Source: Bradyrhizobium sp. NAS96.2
GTDB lineage: Bacteria > Pseudomonadota > Alphaproteobacteria > Rhizobiales > Xanthobacteraceae
DNA: 35,470 nt
Reading direction: 5' to 3'
NCBI RefSeq assembly: GCF_001908235.1
Contig: NZ_LGHK01000069.1
Coordinates: 1 to 35,470, forward strand
Shown one piece after another: positions 27,500 through 35,470 of this stretch (the stretch's first letter is position 1; each line of letters opens with the position of its first letter). Made by a program: the position numbers and the translations under genes. The notes beneath the pieces are model-generated. The model worked only from the letters and a program-made list of their open reading frames with translations. It did not search any database and was not told the DNA's origin.

Positions 27500-27855
27500 T
27501 CGAGCGCGCCTTTCTTCCATTCATACGCGAACCCGACCGTCAGCACGGCCAGGAAAACCATCATCGACCAGAAGCCGGTCGCGCCGAGCTTTCCGAACGC
27601 CACCGCCCAGGGGAACAGGAACGCCACTTCGAGGTCGAAGATGATGAAGAGGATCGCCACCAGGTAGAAGCGGACGTCGAACTTCATGCGGGCGTCGTCA
27701 AAAGCATTGAATCCGCATTCATAGGCGGACAGCTTTTCCGGGTCCGGCGACTGGAACGCGACCAGGAACGGCGCGATCAGGAGCGCGAGACCGATCAGGC
27801 TCGCAACCCCGATAAAGACCACAAGTGGGAGATAATTCTGCAGGATGCCGGTCAT
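27490..27855 (-). CDS. nuoA: NADH-quinone oxidoreductase subunit A
   Basis: This 121-residue, three-helix subunit is the first gene of the nuo operon. The loop after helix 1 has the conserved [16 protein letters not shown], with the Cys that becomes exposed in deactive complex I. Helix 2 has [14 protein letters not shown] with Asp and Glu in the proton path. ATG 27855 ([14 protein letters not shown]) is preceded by AGAAGG and gives the usual length; the open frame upstream to 27954 is leader. Confidence 0.96.
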   Translation of the reverse strand: MTGILQNYLPLVVFIGVASLIGLALLIAPFLVAFQSPDPEKLSAYECGFNAFDDARMKFDVRFYLVAILFIIFDLEVAFLFPWAVAFGKLGATGFWSMMVFLAVLTVGFAYEWKKGALEWD

Positions 27856-28080
27856 CGGCGAGGCCTTCTTGCTGCGGTTTCGGACGTGCCGCAGATTCGT
27901 TGATTGGAATTGTTCTTGAGGCTTTAGCGCAGCGCAACAGGGGGCGCAAGACAAGCTATTTTGACGCTTTTACCGTCGATCCCGTGGGCTCTTTGCCGCA
28001 TCGCGTGGATGCGCTTGCCTCAATTGGCAACGCCACGGCGGCCATTCGGTGCCCTGCGCGCTCGCCATATCATCGCCATA
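27856..28080. other. Leader and probable promoter region of the nuo operon
   Basis: This 225-base gap between the MarR gene and nuoA must hold the main nuo promoter, as no larger gap occurs inside the operon. On the minus strand a possible sigma-70 pair is CTTGCG (27950-27945) and GCTAAA (27928-27923), 16 bases apart; this is a weak match and unproven. No terminator with a T-tract is visible for the MarR gene, so readthrough into nuo cannot be excluded. Confidence 0.3.
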
Positions 28081-28596
28081 TCAGCCCAGCTCCCGCTCTG
28101 CGGCGAGCATCTCGGCGGCGGTCGTGGTCAGCCGGTCAATATGTCCAAGCAGCAGCTCAAGGTCCTGTGGACCGAGCTGTTCCAGCAGGCGCCGGTTTCG
28201 CTCCTGTGCGCCGGCCACAATGGCGTCATGGGCGGCGAGCCCGGCCCTGGTGAGGGAGACCAGTGTTTCCCGGTTGTCACGCGGATTGGCGGCCTTGGCC
28301 ACCAGCTTGCGCGCCACGAGCTCGGCAAGCGCCCGGCTGATCTGCCCCTTGTCCATGCCGACGGCTTCGGCCAGCCGGACCACGCTCATCGGCGGCCGCC
28401 GGCCGAGCGAGGCGACCAGGCCGAACTCGACCGAGGACAGGCCGGTGAGGCGCTTGTAACGCAGCAGCGCCCCGCGCCTGAGCAGGTTAGCCAGCACCAT
28501 CAGCCGCGACGACATCATCGCGGTGATCGGCGCGAGTTCCGCGTCGACAACCGCCTCCGGCGGCAAGGCCCTCTCGGTCCTGAGCTTCTCGGTCAT
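28081..28596 (-). CDS. MarR family transcriptional regulator
   Basis: This 171-residue winged-helix regulator has the MarR pattern: a helical dimerisation N-terminus, LTGLSSVEFGLVASLG, then the helix-turn-helix MSVVRLAEAVGMDKGQISRA and wing (LVAKAANPRDNRETLVSLT), and a C-terminal helix. MarR proteins usually repress a divergent gene and release DNA on binding a phenolic or aromatic ligand. ATG 28596 is preferred to an in-frame TTG two codons upstream because AGAGG is 7 bases before it. It is divergent from the Rieske oxygenase gene, and two palindromes lie between them, so it probably controls that gene and itself. Confidence 0.9.
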   Translation of the reverse strand: MTEKLRTERALPPEAVVDAELAPITAMMSSRLMVLANLLRRGALLRYKRLTGLSSVEFGLVASLGRRPPMSVVRLAEAVGMDKGQISRALAELVARKLVAKAANPRDNRETLVSLTRAGLAAHDAIVAGAQERNRRLLEQLGPQDLELLLGHIDRLTTTAAEMLAAERELG

Positions 28597-28641
28597 CGCC
28601 AACCTCTGCCAATAAAGCCGGTCGCTGCCAAGATAGACGAG

Positions 28642-28684
28642 ATCGTTGACATTGTCATCGATACATCGTTGACTTCATCAACGA
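28642..28684. promoter_or_regulatory. Two tandem palindromes, probable MarR operators
   Basis: Palindrome 1 (28642-28662) reads ATCG-T-TGACA-T-TGTCA-T-CGAT, a 21-base inverted repeat with one mismatched pair. Palindrome 2 (28666-28684) is TCGTTGA-N5-TCAACGA, a perfect 7-base inverted repeat. Both share TCGTTGA, and their centres are 23 bases apart, about two helical turns. They lie in the 130-base gap between the divergent MarR and Rieske genes. Palindrome 1 includes TTGACA, which may be a -35 box. Repressor binding here is inferred, not shown. Confidence 0.6.
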
Positions 28685-28726
28685 CAACGCAACCGCAGGC
28701 GTCAGACCGGCGGCGGAAGGAGACAC

Positions 28727-29917
28727 ATGACGATCACCCAGCGGGACTGCGATCTCGGCACGGCCTATGCGATGAAGCCATCCAGCACCCGGACCGAGCT
28801 CACCTCGGTGGTCCGCGGCACGCCGATGGGCGAGCTGTTGCGCCGCTACTGGCACCCAATCGGTCTCACCAGTGACGCCACCGATATCCCCAGGAAAGTC
28901 CGCGCGCTCGGCGAGGACCTGATCCTGTTCCGCGACAAGCATGGCCGGGTCGGCCTGCTACATGCGCGGTGCTGCCATCGCGGCACCACGCTCTATTATG
29001 GCAAGGTCGAGGAGGACGGCATCCGCTGCTGCTATCACGGCTGGAAGTTCGACACCGAGGGCCGTTGCCTCGAACAACCCTGCGAGCCCGAAGGCGGCCT
29101 GTTCAAGGACAAGGTGCGCCAGCCCTGGTATCCGGTGCAGGAGCGCTACGGCCTGATCTTCGCCTATTTGGGCCCGGCCGATAAGAAGCCGGTGCTGCCG
29201 CGCTATGAGTGCCTCGAGACGATGGACGACGGCGAGTTCGTCGAGGCCGACGATTCCTCGATCGGCGGCGGCGGCCCCGCGGTGATCCCCTGCAACTGGC
29301 TGCAGCATTTCGAGAACGTCGCCGACCCCTATCATGTGCCGGTGCTGCATGGCTCGTTCTCGGGGCCGCAATTCACCACCATGATGGCCTCGATGCCCGA
29401 GGTGAAGTTCGAGATGTCGCCGCGCGGCGTCGCGGTGCGCTCGATCCGCAAACAGGATGACGGCAAGGTGTTTTACCGCGTCACCGAGGCCGCCCTGCCC
29501 ACGCTCCGCGTGGTGCCCAATCCACGGGTCGCGCAATTCGCCCGTGTCGAATCGATCGGCTGGACCTTGCCGATCGACGACACTTCGTTCCGGATCTATG
29601 TCGCCGGCCGGGTCAAGAACGCAGGCGACATCGGCCGCATGCGCTCGAAGTTCAACGGCAAGTTCTGGTGGGACATGACCGAGCAAGAGCACCAGCAGTT
29701 CCCGGGCGACTACGAGGCGCAGGTCGGCCAGGGGCCGGTGACCGTCCATTCCGAAGAGCATTTCGGCCAGAGCGACCGCGGCATCCTGATGGTGCGCCGG
29801 ATGCTCTCTGACCAGCTTGAGGCGGTGGCCGCCGGCCGCGACCCGATCGGCGTGTCGTTCGACCCAGATACCGGGCCGGTCGAATTCGAAGCGGGGAACT
29901 ATATCCGCGAGGCCTGA
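28727..29917 (+). CDS. Rieske-type aromatic ring-hydroxylating oxygenase, alpha subunit
   Basis: This 396-residue oxygenase has a Rieske [2Fe-2S] domain with Cys82-x-His84 and Cys101-x2-His104 (RCCHRG... and CCYHGWKF). It has a mononuclear iron domain with NWLQHFENVADPYHVPVLH (Asp200, His203, His208). The architecture matches the phthalate 4,5-dioxygenase/vanillate O-demethylase group (single-component alpha-type oxygenases), which hydroxylate or demethylate aromatic compounds with electrons from a separate reductase. None is encoded nearby. ATG 28727 has GAAGGAG 7 bases upstream. A spinster-type transporter gene follows 42 bases later, likely in one operon controlled by the MarR protein. The substrate is unknown. 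Confidence 0.9.
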   Translation: MTITQRDCDLGTAYAMKPSSTRTELTSVVRGTPMGELLRRYWHPIGLTSDATDIPRKVRALGEDLILFRDKHGRVGLLHARCCHRGTTLYYGKVEEDGIRCCYHGWKFDTEGRCLEQPCEPEGGLFKDKVRQPWYPVQERYGLIFAYLGPADKKPVLPRYECLETMDDGEFVEADDSSIGGGGPAVIPCNWLQHFENVADPYHVPVLHGSFSGPQFTTMMASMPEVKFEMSPRGVAVRSIRKQDDGKVFYRVTEAALPTLRVVPNPRVAQFARVESIGWTLPIDDTSFRIYVAGRVKNAGDIGRMRSKFNGKFWWDMTEQEHQQFPGDYEAQVGQGPVTVHSEEHFGQSDRGILMVRRMLSDQLEAVAAGRDPIGVSFDPDTGPVEFEAGNYIREA

Positions 29918-29959
29918 GGCCCGCGCAGAAAAACAAAAAGACAATCGGGGGAGGAAGTC

Positions 29960-31243
29960 ATGGTCGATGTCGCACCGCAGGCGGCCGCGCCAGCGCAGGC
30001 CGCAGCCGCGCGCCGCTACTACGTGCTCGCATTGCTCACCGTCATCTATGCCCTCAACTTCCTCGACCGCACGATCTTCAACGTGCTGATCGAGCCCATC
30101 AAGAAGGAGTTTTTGCTCAGCGACACCACGATGGGCCTCTTGGCCGGGTTCGGCTTCGTGCTGTTCTATTCGCTGCTCGGCATTCCCATCGCACGGATGG
30201 CCGACCGACTCAACCGGCGTAACATTGTCGCGCTCGCCTTCGCGTTCTGGAGCGCGATGACCTATCTGTGCGGCCTCGCCTCCAGCGTCACGACGCTGGC
30301 ACTGGCGCGGATCGGCGTCGGCATCGGCGAATCCGCGGGCACGCCGGCCTCGCAATCGATGATCGCCGATCTCTTCGACAAGAACGAGCGGCCGCGCGCG
30401 CTCGGCATCTACGCCATCGGCACCTATCTCGGCGTCTTCCTCGGCTATTTCATCGGCGGCTATGTCAACCAGCACTATGGCTGGCGGATGGCCTTCTTCA
30501 CTGCGGGCCTGCCCGGCATCGCGCTCGCCGCCATCCTTTGGCTGACGATATCAGAGCCGAAGCGCGGCGCGATGGCCGAGACCTTCAAGGCCGAGCCGAT
30601 CGGGCCGACGCTCGGCTTCCTGATATCGCAGCCGAGCTTCGCCATCGTGCTGATCGGCTTCTGTCTGACGACCTACACCAACTACGCCACCGCGGTGTGG
30701 ATCCCGCCGTTCCTGGCGCGCATCCATCACCTCACCAGCGCCGAGATCGGCACCTATGCCGGAACCTTCAAGGGTCTTGCCGGCATGGCGGGCACGCTGA
30801 TCGGCGGCCTCGTGGTGGCGCAGATCGGCCGCCGCGACGATCGCTGGAAACTGTGGGCGCCCGCGATCATGTCCGGCCTTGCCGGCCCGGTGTTCGCGCT
30901 ATGCATGCTGACGCAAAGCTTCACGCTGATGGTGGCGACGCTGGCGCTGACCTCGTTCATGGTCGGCTTCCATCTCGGCCCGATCTTCGCGATCGCGCAG
31001 ACGGTGGCGAAGCCCAGCATGCGCGCGCTGGCCTCCGCGATCGTGCTGCTCACCGCCACCTGCTTCGGCCAGGGTGTCGGTCCCCTCGCCGTCGGCATGA
31101 TCAACGACGCCCTGAAGGGCGCCTACGGCGTCGATGCGGTTCGCTACTCGCTGCTGTCGGCGGCTGTCACGACGACGCTCGGCGCGCTGCTGTTCGTCTG
31201 GGCGGCGCGCTGGATCCGGTCGGATATCGCGCGCGCCAGCTAG
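29960..31243 (+). CDS. MFS transporter, spinster-like
   Basis: This 427-residue protein has 12 predicted helices and the MFS signature between helices 2 and 3, GIPIARMADRLNRRNIVAL. The start YYVLALLTVIYALNFLDRTI, ARIGVGIGESAGTPASQSMI and the YAIGTYLGVFLGYFIGG region resemble the spinster-like subgroup, often found near aromatic catabolism genes. GGGAGGAAG lies just before ATG 29960. It probably imports the substrate of the Rieske oxygenase or exports a product. Its TAG stop (31241-31243) overlaps by three bases the stop of the convergent hydrolase gene, so no terminator fits between them. Confidence 0.88.
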   Translation: MVDVAPQAAAPAQAAAARRYYVLALLTVIYALNFLDRTIFNVLIEPIKKEFLLSDTTMGLLAGFGFVLFYSLLGIPIARMADRLNRRNIVALAFAFWSAMTYLCGLASSVTTLALARIGVGIGESAGTPASQSMIADLFDKNERPRALGIYAIGTYLGVFLGYFIGGYVNQHYGWRMAFFTAGLPGIALAAILWLTISEPKRGAMAETFKAEPIGPTLGFLISQPSFAIVLIGFCLTTYTNYATAVWIPPFLARIHHLTSAEIGTYAGTFKGLAGMAGTLIGGLVVAQIGRRDDRWKLWAPAIMSGLAGPVFALCMLTQSFTLMVATLALTSFMVGFHLGPIFAIAQTVAKPSMRALASAIVLLTATCFGQGVGPLAVGMINDALKGAYGVDAVRYSLLSAAVTTTLGALLFVWAARWIRSDIARAS

Positions 31244-32061
31244 CTATCCATGAAGGCCAGCAGGTCGGCCATCAGGCGCGCGCTGTGCGTCAGCGGCAAT
31301 GCGTGCGGCGCGCCTTCATAGACCGCGAGCTTGCTACCCTTGATCAGCCTGGCTGTCTTGGCTCCGGTCAATTCCAGCGGCGCGCTCGCGTCTTTGTCGC
31401 CGTGCTCGATCAGCGTCGGGCGATCCATCCCCTTCGCCGCAGCGCGCAGATCGGCAAAGGAGATGGTCTTGCGGCAAGCCAGCGCCACCGGCAGCGGCAC
31501 GCTCAGCATCATCTCCCTGATCCAGGCCCGCGTGATCTCGGGCGTGTCGGGCATGAAGAACGGCGCCTCGTTCTCGCCCATCCATTTCGGGAAGTCCTGC
31601 GCAATCGCTGCATTCTGCGCATCGACCATCGCCCGCGGCACCGCGTCCGGATTGTCCTCGGTCTGCACGATGAACGGCGTGGTCGGCGCCACCAGCACCA
31701 GCCGCGCGACGCGCTCCGCGCCGTGACGCGCCAGATAGTTCACCGCCTCGATCGATCCCATCGAATGCGCGACGATCGTGACGTCACGGAGATCGCGCTG
31801 CTCGATCACGGCAGCGACATCGTCGGTCAGCGTGTCGAGATCGTATCCCATCATCGGCATATCGGAGCGGCCATGGCCGCGCCGATCCGGCGCAACGCAG
31901 CGATAACCCCTGGCATTCAGTGCCACGATGTGGCTGCCCCAGACGCTGGAATTGAAAGTCCAGGCCGCGAGGAACAACACCGGCCGGCCCGAGCCCCAAT
32001 CCTGCACGAACAATTTCGTGCCGTCCTTGGCGGTCGCACGAAACGGTTGGCTCACCATCAT
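31240..32061 (-). CDS. Alpha/beta hydrolase
   Basis: This 273-residue enzyme has the alpha/beta-hydrolase fold of the esterase/haloperoxidase-like group. The nucleophile elbow is VAHSMGS (Ser100; Ala replaces the first Gly of GxSxG), the acid is Asp224 in HGDKDASAP and the base His253 in GAPHALP. The oxyanion region is LAAWTFNSSVW and the conserved DRRGHGRSD follows. It probably cleaves an ester or ring-opening product of the neighbouring pathway, but no substrate can be read. ATG 32061 (MMVSQPFRATAKDG) has GGGAGA upstream; the longer open frame upstream is Arg-rich and unlikely. It is convergent with the MFS gene. Confidence 0.9.
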   Translation of the reverse strand: MMVSQPFRATAKDGTKLFVQDWGSGRPVLFLAAWTFNSSVWGSHIVALNARGYRCVAPDRRGHGRSDMPMMGYDLDTLTDDVAAVIEQRDLRDVTIVAHSMGSIEAVNYLARHGAERVARLVLVAPTTPFIVQTEDNPDAVPRAMVDAQNAAIAQDFPKWMGENEAPFFMPDTPEITRAWIREMMLSVPLPVALACRKTISFADLRAAAKGMDRPTLIEHGDKDASAPLELTGAKTARLIKGSKLAVYEGAPHALPLTHSARLMADLLAFMDS

Positions 32062-32131
32062 GTATCTCCCTGTGCGGATCGATCGGCGCCATCGCCGCCG
32101 ATGCACCGACCATCGCAAAGGGAGATCGCTT

Positions 32132-32160
32132 GCGCGATTACGCCTCAGGTAATCACGCGC
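32132..32160 (-). terminator. Hairpin between autotransporter and hydrolase genes, possible terminator
   Basis: An imperfect inverted repeat (GCGATTAC with GTAATC-A-CGC) lies 33 bases after the autotransporter stop on the minus strand. It could end that transcript, but no T-run follows it, so it may be only a structural or palindromic site. Confidence 0.3.
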
Positions 32161-32192
32161 GTGATGTCAGGCTGTCCGAAGCGGAAACGATC

Positions 32193-35100
32193 TCACCACT
32201 GATACCGCACCACGCCCTTGCCGGCGTAGCTCGAGGTGACGTTGGAGAACTCGCCTTCGAACGTCGCCGAAGCCGACCAGCCGTTTCGCCAGTTCATATC
32301 GAGCGAGGCCGTGGTCAGCGCGGAATCGCTCGACTGCGCGGCACCGTTGACGACGAAGCTGGTGCCGGGCAGCGCCTGGAAGGTCGCTGCAGCCAACCGG
32401 TTGGGATTGTAGTCATGCGCCCAGGCAAACCGCGTACGCAGCGTCAGGATGCCGTCCTGCACAGGGAACGACTTGTCGGTGCGGAGGCCGAGTTCGCTGC
32501 GTGGGTCGGTCACGCTCCGGCCCGCATAGCTCAGCGCAAAGGTCGGCAGACCCGAGATCACCCGCTCGGCATAGGCCGGCAGTTCGAAGCTCGTGAACTG
32601 GCCCGCGGCATAAGGCGTGATGCCGACGCCGCCGATCCACGGCGCAACGAAACGATAGCCGCCCTCGAGCCGTCCCGACCAGGCGTTGGCATTGAACTCG
32701 GCGCGGAGCTGATCGATGCCTCCGGCGGTGACGGTGCGGTTGGTGGTGATGTCCTGCCAGCCGTAGGCGAGCGCGGCCGAGAGATAGGCCGGGCCTTCGG
32801 TGTGGCGGAGATAGCCGCCGGCCTGGAACAGATCGGATCGGCCGCTGCCGCTGCCCGTGACGGAGAAGCTGGTGCCGCCGCCGGCGACGGCAAAGCCCGC
32901 AACGGTGTTCGGCGAGACCAGATAGTCGGCGCCGACCGCGGTGCCATACACGCTGCTGGTCGTGTTGTTCGATCCAACAATGGCGTTACCGCTGGTCGAT
33001 TGCGAACCGCCGAAGCCCGCGGCCCAGACGTTCCAGCGCTGCACGAACGGCACCGGCGGCGCCTTGGTGAACATCGCGAACGCATCGGTCTTCTTCGCTG
33101 CGGCATAAGCGCTCGCCTCGCCCTCCTCCGCATAGCCTGGCGCACTCGGCATCTGACCCGCCCCGCCCCCGCGATTCATGAAGGGATCGGTGAGCAGTCC
33201 CATGAACAGGTTCATGGCGTTGAACGTCGTCTGCTGCGAGCCGGTCGCGAGTTCGCCGGATGCCTGCGTCAGGCCCGCCGGAGCGAGCGTGCCGAATACT
33301 GTCTGAATGCCGCCGGTCGTGTTGAAGTAGTTGACCAGCGTGTTGGCGACGTTCTGCTGGTTGATGGACAGGCCGCCGCCAAAGTTCGGAGCCGGCGCGA
33401 AGCCCAGCGTCAGATTGAGATAGGCGTGGGTGGCGTCGTAGCTCAGCGTGTCGCTGAAGTTTTGTGGCAGGTTCGTATTGGCGATGTTGGAGGCGAAGCT
33501 GCCGGATATGCCGCCCGCCGCAGTCAGGATCGTGTACTGCCTGGAGATATAGCTGCCGTTGGCGAACACTGCATTGACGGTCGCGCCGCCGAGCGTTGCG
33601 TTCGCATTGAGGCTGGTCGATGACGCGGCGGTCGGCGTCACGTGCACCTGATAGATCGCGCCGGATTGGAAGGCGAGACTGCCGCCGATCGTCAGTGTGC
33701 CGGTCGGGTCTGCAGCACTGCCGGGCGCGAGCGTGCCGCCGCTCATGATGGTCGTGGGTGCCGCAAGGACGAAGCCGCCCGCGGGAGCCGAGGCGCCGAC
33801 GATCGGGCGCATCACCACCAAATTCGAGCCGCCGGTGATGACTGCCCCTAGGTTGTTGACGTCTGACAATTTAAGCGTGCCGACGGTGCCGGTGCCGCTC
33901 AAGGTGCCACCCGAATTGACCGTCACTTTCAACGAGTTGGCGATCGAGCCGTCCACTTCCAGCGTACCGCCGTTGATGGTGGTTGCGCCGGTGTAGGCAT
34001 TGATGCCGGTCAGGACTTCCTTGCCGCCGGTGATCGCCACGCCGCCGCCCGCTCTGCCGTCCCGAATGACACCGGCAAAGGTTCCATTGGCATTGGCAAT
34101 GGTCAGCGTATTGGCACCGAGGTTCACGGCGCCGAAGATGCTGGTCCCGGAAAGACTGTTGATCGAGACGCCGCCACCCGCGCGCGATATATCGAAGGTG
34201 CCGTCGTTGATCACGGCCTTCGAGGACGCGATGCTGCCGCCACTGAACAGGTAGAGCCGGCCGCCGCCGTTGATCGTGGTCAGCCCGGTATAGGTGTTGA
34301 CGCCGCCGAATATGGCAATGCCGCCAAGGGCGATCGTCACGTTGCCGCCGCTGCCGCCACCAATGCCGCCGTCCTGGATGACGCCGTTGTAGGGGCCCCC
34401 ATCGCCGGTGATGGTCAGCGTCTTCGCGCCGAGGGACACGACGCTGCCGCCGACGGCATCACTCAAGCCGCCAACGCTGGCACCGCTGTTGGTTTGCGAA
34501 ACATCGAATGTGCCGCTACCCGCGAATGAGATGCCCGATGAATTGGCGATCGAGCCGTCTCCCTTGATCGCTAGCGTCGCGCCGGAATTGATGATCGTCG
34601 CACCGGAATAAGTTTCCGACGCCGTCAAGGTCAAAGCGCCGCCGCTGCCGGAGTTCGCGACTGTAAGTCCGCCCGTGCCGGTCAGCGCCGTGGCGAGCGT
34701 CACGGCATTGCCGTTATAGTCGAGCGTCGTACCGGCAGAGCCGATTGCATTCAGCTTGCCCGAAATGTCGGCCGTGTTACCGCTCGCCCATTGCAGGCCG
34801 CCGCCGTTGAGCGTGATGTTGCCCGAGCCGAAATTGCTCGCGGCATTGAAATTGATCAGGCCGCCGCTCACGGTCGTGCCGCCCGAGTAAGTATTCGCGG
34901 CCGTCAGTGTCAGCGTGCCGGCGCCTGTCTTGGCGAGGCCCCAACTGCCGGCAGTGACACCGGTGCCGCCGCTGCCGGTCTGGTCGGCGATGACATCGGA
35001 GACGGTCTGGTTCTGCCCAGCCGCCGGATTGAAGGTCAGCGTCCCGTTACCTTGCAGGAACATACCCGCGCCGAAGGCTGAGCCATTGCCGGCGCCGACG

Positions 35101-35470
35101 CCGCCAGTCCCGCCGCTGACGCTGCTGCCGTTGACGGTGAAGGCACCGGCAATAACCAGGTTCCCGCCACCCTGGACGAACACCGCGCCGCCCGCGCCGA
35201 GCCCGCCGCCGGCGCCGCCTTGGGAATCGTTGCCACCATTGCCGGCGCCGAAACCGCCGGTATTGCCGCAAGTGCCTCCGTCATTGCCGCTGGAGCCGCC
35301 GCCACCACCACCGAAGCCGCCCTTTCCCGCACTGAGATAGCAGCGCACACTCCCGCCGCCGCCGCCGAACCCACCATCGCCGCCTGAGGTGTTGAGGCTG
35401 CCGCCACCACCACCACCCGAAGCCGCCAGCACCGCCGCCGCCGCCCGGGCCCGAGACGGGGGTTGCAGCG
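32193..35470 (-). CDS. Gly-rich autotransporter adhesin, C-terminal part; frame broken near 35417
   Basis: The 5' end lies beyond the window. The readable frame gives at least 1,079 residues. It holds a Gly-rich stretch (about 35178-35417) with GGAVFVQGGG, then several autotransporter passenger repeats such as GTLTLTAANTYSGGTTVSGG and related TYSGATIINSGATL and NTYTGLTTINGG units, a linker, and an autotransporter beta-barrel domain of about 279 residues. The barrel starts near NVWAAGFGGS and ends in VVRYQW, a typical aromatic C-terminus for BAM. Such type V proteins present a beta-helical adhesin on the surface. Upstream of 35418 the Gly-rich frame continues one base out of phase, so a single-base insertion or a sequencing error is likely. 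Two cysteines occur in the passenger. The gene is separated from the hydrolase by 131 bases. Confidence 0.85.
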   Translation of the reverse strand, partial: LQPPSRARAAAAVLAASGGGGGGSLNTSGGDGGFGGGGGSVRCYLSAGKGGFGGGGGGSSGNDGGTCGNTGGFGAGNGGNDSQGGAGGGLGAGGAVFVQGGGNLVIAGAFTVNGSSVSGGTGGVGAGNGSAFGAGMFLQGNGTLTFNPAAGQNQTVSDVIADQTGSGGTGVTAGSWGLAKTGAGTLTLTAANTYSGGTTVSGGLINFNAASNFGSGNITLNGGGLQWASGNTADISGKLNAIGSAGTTLDYNGNAVTLATALTGTGGLTVANSGSGGALTLTASETYSGATIINSGATLAIKGDGSIANSSGISFAGSGTFDVSQTNSGASVGGLSDAVGGSVVSLGAKTLTITGDGGPYNGVIQDGGIGGGSGGNVTIALGGIAIFGGVNTYTGLTTINGGGRLYLFSGGSIASSKAVINDGTFDISRAGGGVSINSLSGTSIFGAVNLGANTLTIANANGTFAGVIRDGRAGGGVAITGGKEVLTGINAYTGATTINGGTLEVDGSIANSLKVTVNSGGTLSGTGTVGTLKLSDVNNLGAVITGGSNLVVMRPIVGASAPAGGFVLAAPTTIMSGGTLAPGSAADPTGTLTIGGSLAFQSGAIYQVHVTPTAASSTSLNANATLGGATVNAVFANGSYISRQYTILTAAGGISGSFASNIANTNLPQNFSDTLSYDATHAYLNLTLGFAPAPNFGGGLSINQQNVANTLVNYFNTTGGIQTVFGTLAPAGLTQASGELATGSQQTTFNAMNLFMGLLTDPFMNRGGGAGQMPSAPGYAEEGEASAYAAAKKTDAFAMFTKAPPVPFVQRWNVWAAGFGGSQSTSGNAIVGSNNTTSSVYGTAVGADYLVSPNTVAGFAVAGGGTSFSVTGSGSGRSDLFQAGGYLRHTEGPAYLSAALAYGWQDITTNRTVTAGGIDQLRAEFNANAWSGRLEGGYRFVAPWIGGVGITPYAAGQFTSFELPAYAERVISGLPTFALSYAGRSVTDPRSELGLRTDKSFPVQDGILTLRTRFAWAHDYNPNRLAAATFQALPGTSFVVNGAAQSSDSALTTASLDMNWRNGWSASATFEGEFSNVTSSYAGKGVVRYQW
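35178..35470 (-). repeat. Gly-rich coding repeat region of the autotransporter
   Basis: On the minus strand this is a low-complexity GGN-rich tract coding mainly for Gly with Ser, Asn and Asp (FGGGGGGSSGNDGG, GGAGGGLGAGGA and similar). It lies at the N-terminal edge of the visible passenger and includes the CCA/CCG triplet run at 35401-35418 next to the apparent frame break. Such triplet tracts change length readily but in steps that keep the frame. Confidence 0.7.

Noticed and set aside
32062..32118. N-terminal extension of the alpha/beta hydrolase
   Set aside because: The extra residues are Arg-rich and precede a good ribosome-binding site at the ATG at 32061, so they are leader sequence.
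35401..35418. CCA/CCG triplet run as a phase-variation tract
   Set aside because: Slippage by triplets would not change the frame; the frame difference needs a one-base change in the adjacent C run instead.

Overview
The window looks like a stretch of chromosome from a high-GC alphaproteobacterium, most likely Bradyrhizobium or a close relative. This rests on the 14-gene nuo operon arrangement, the nuoN-birA-rnj-mce-DUF1467 order typical of Rhizobiales, and palindromic intergenic repeats of the kind scattered through Bradyrhizobium genomes. No species was confirmed by a search. I found no tRNA, rRNA, CRISPR array, transposase or prophage.

Layout. (1) 1-653, minus strand: a DUF2946 small secreted protein followed by the first 60 or so codons of a TonB-dependent receptor that leaves the window, probably a metal (copper?) uptake unit. 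(2) 654-1099: a gene-free stretch ending in a strong plus-strand terminator hairpin just before a single-domain globin gene (1100-1525). (3) 1612-5439, plus strand: a complete ribose-type ABC importer (Tat-exported binding protein, double ATPase, permease), followed by two palindromic repeats and a small Cys-containing secreted protein; the methylthioribose kinase gene mtnK faces this block from 6209-7516. (4) 7644-9878: a doubtful 37-codon ORF, a PilZ-domain protein with an unusual N-terminal module, and an unrecognised 431-residue protein. (5) 9935-13150, minus strand: DUF1467 protein, methylmalonyl-CoA epimerase, RNase J and biotin-protein ligase, downstream of nuoN. (6) 13211-27855, minus strand: the complete proton-pumping NADH:quinone oxidoreductase operon nuoABCDEFGHIJKLMN, with one extra small membrane-protein gene between nuoE and nuoF. 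(7) 28081-32061: a MarR regulator divergent from a Rieske oxygenase gene and a spinster-type MFS transporter gene, with an alpha/beta hydrolase gene converging on them; probably an inducible aromatic or ester catabolic island. (8) 32193-35470, minus strand: the C-terminal 1,080 or so codons of a very Gly-rich autotransporter adhesin whose reading frame appears broken near 35417.

How the parts fit together: the nuo operon is the respiratory core, closely packed with overlapping or nearly abutting genes. The housekeeping genes downstream of it appear co-oriented and may be read from the same or internal promoters. The flanks are accessory: transport, sensing, catabolism and surface adhesion. 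No clearly new system is evident. The points most worth checking are the autotransporter frameshift, the tandem palindromes between the MarR and Rieske genes, the orphan membrane protein inside nuo, the His-rich loop of NuoL, the terminator-linked leader or sRNA before the globin gene, and the PilZ fusion protein.
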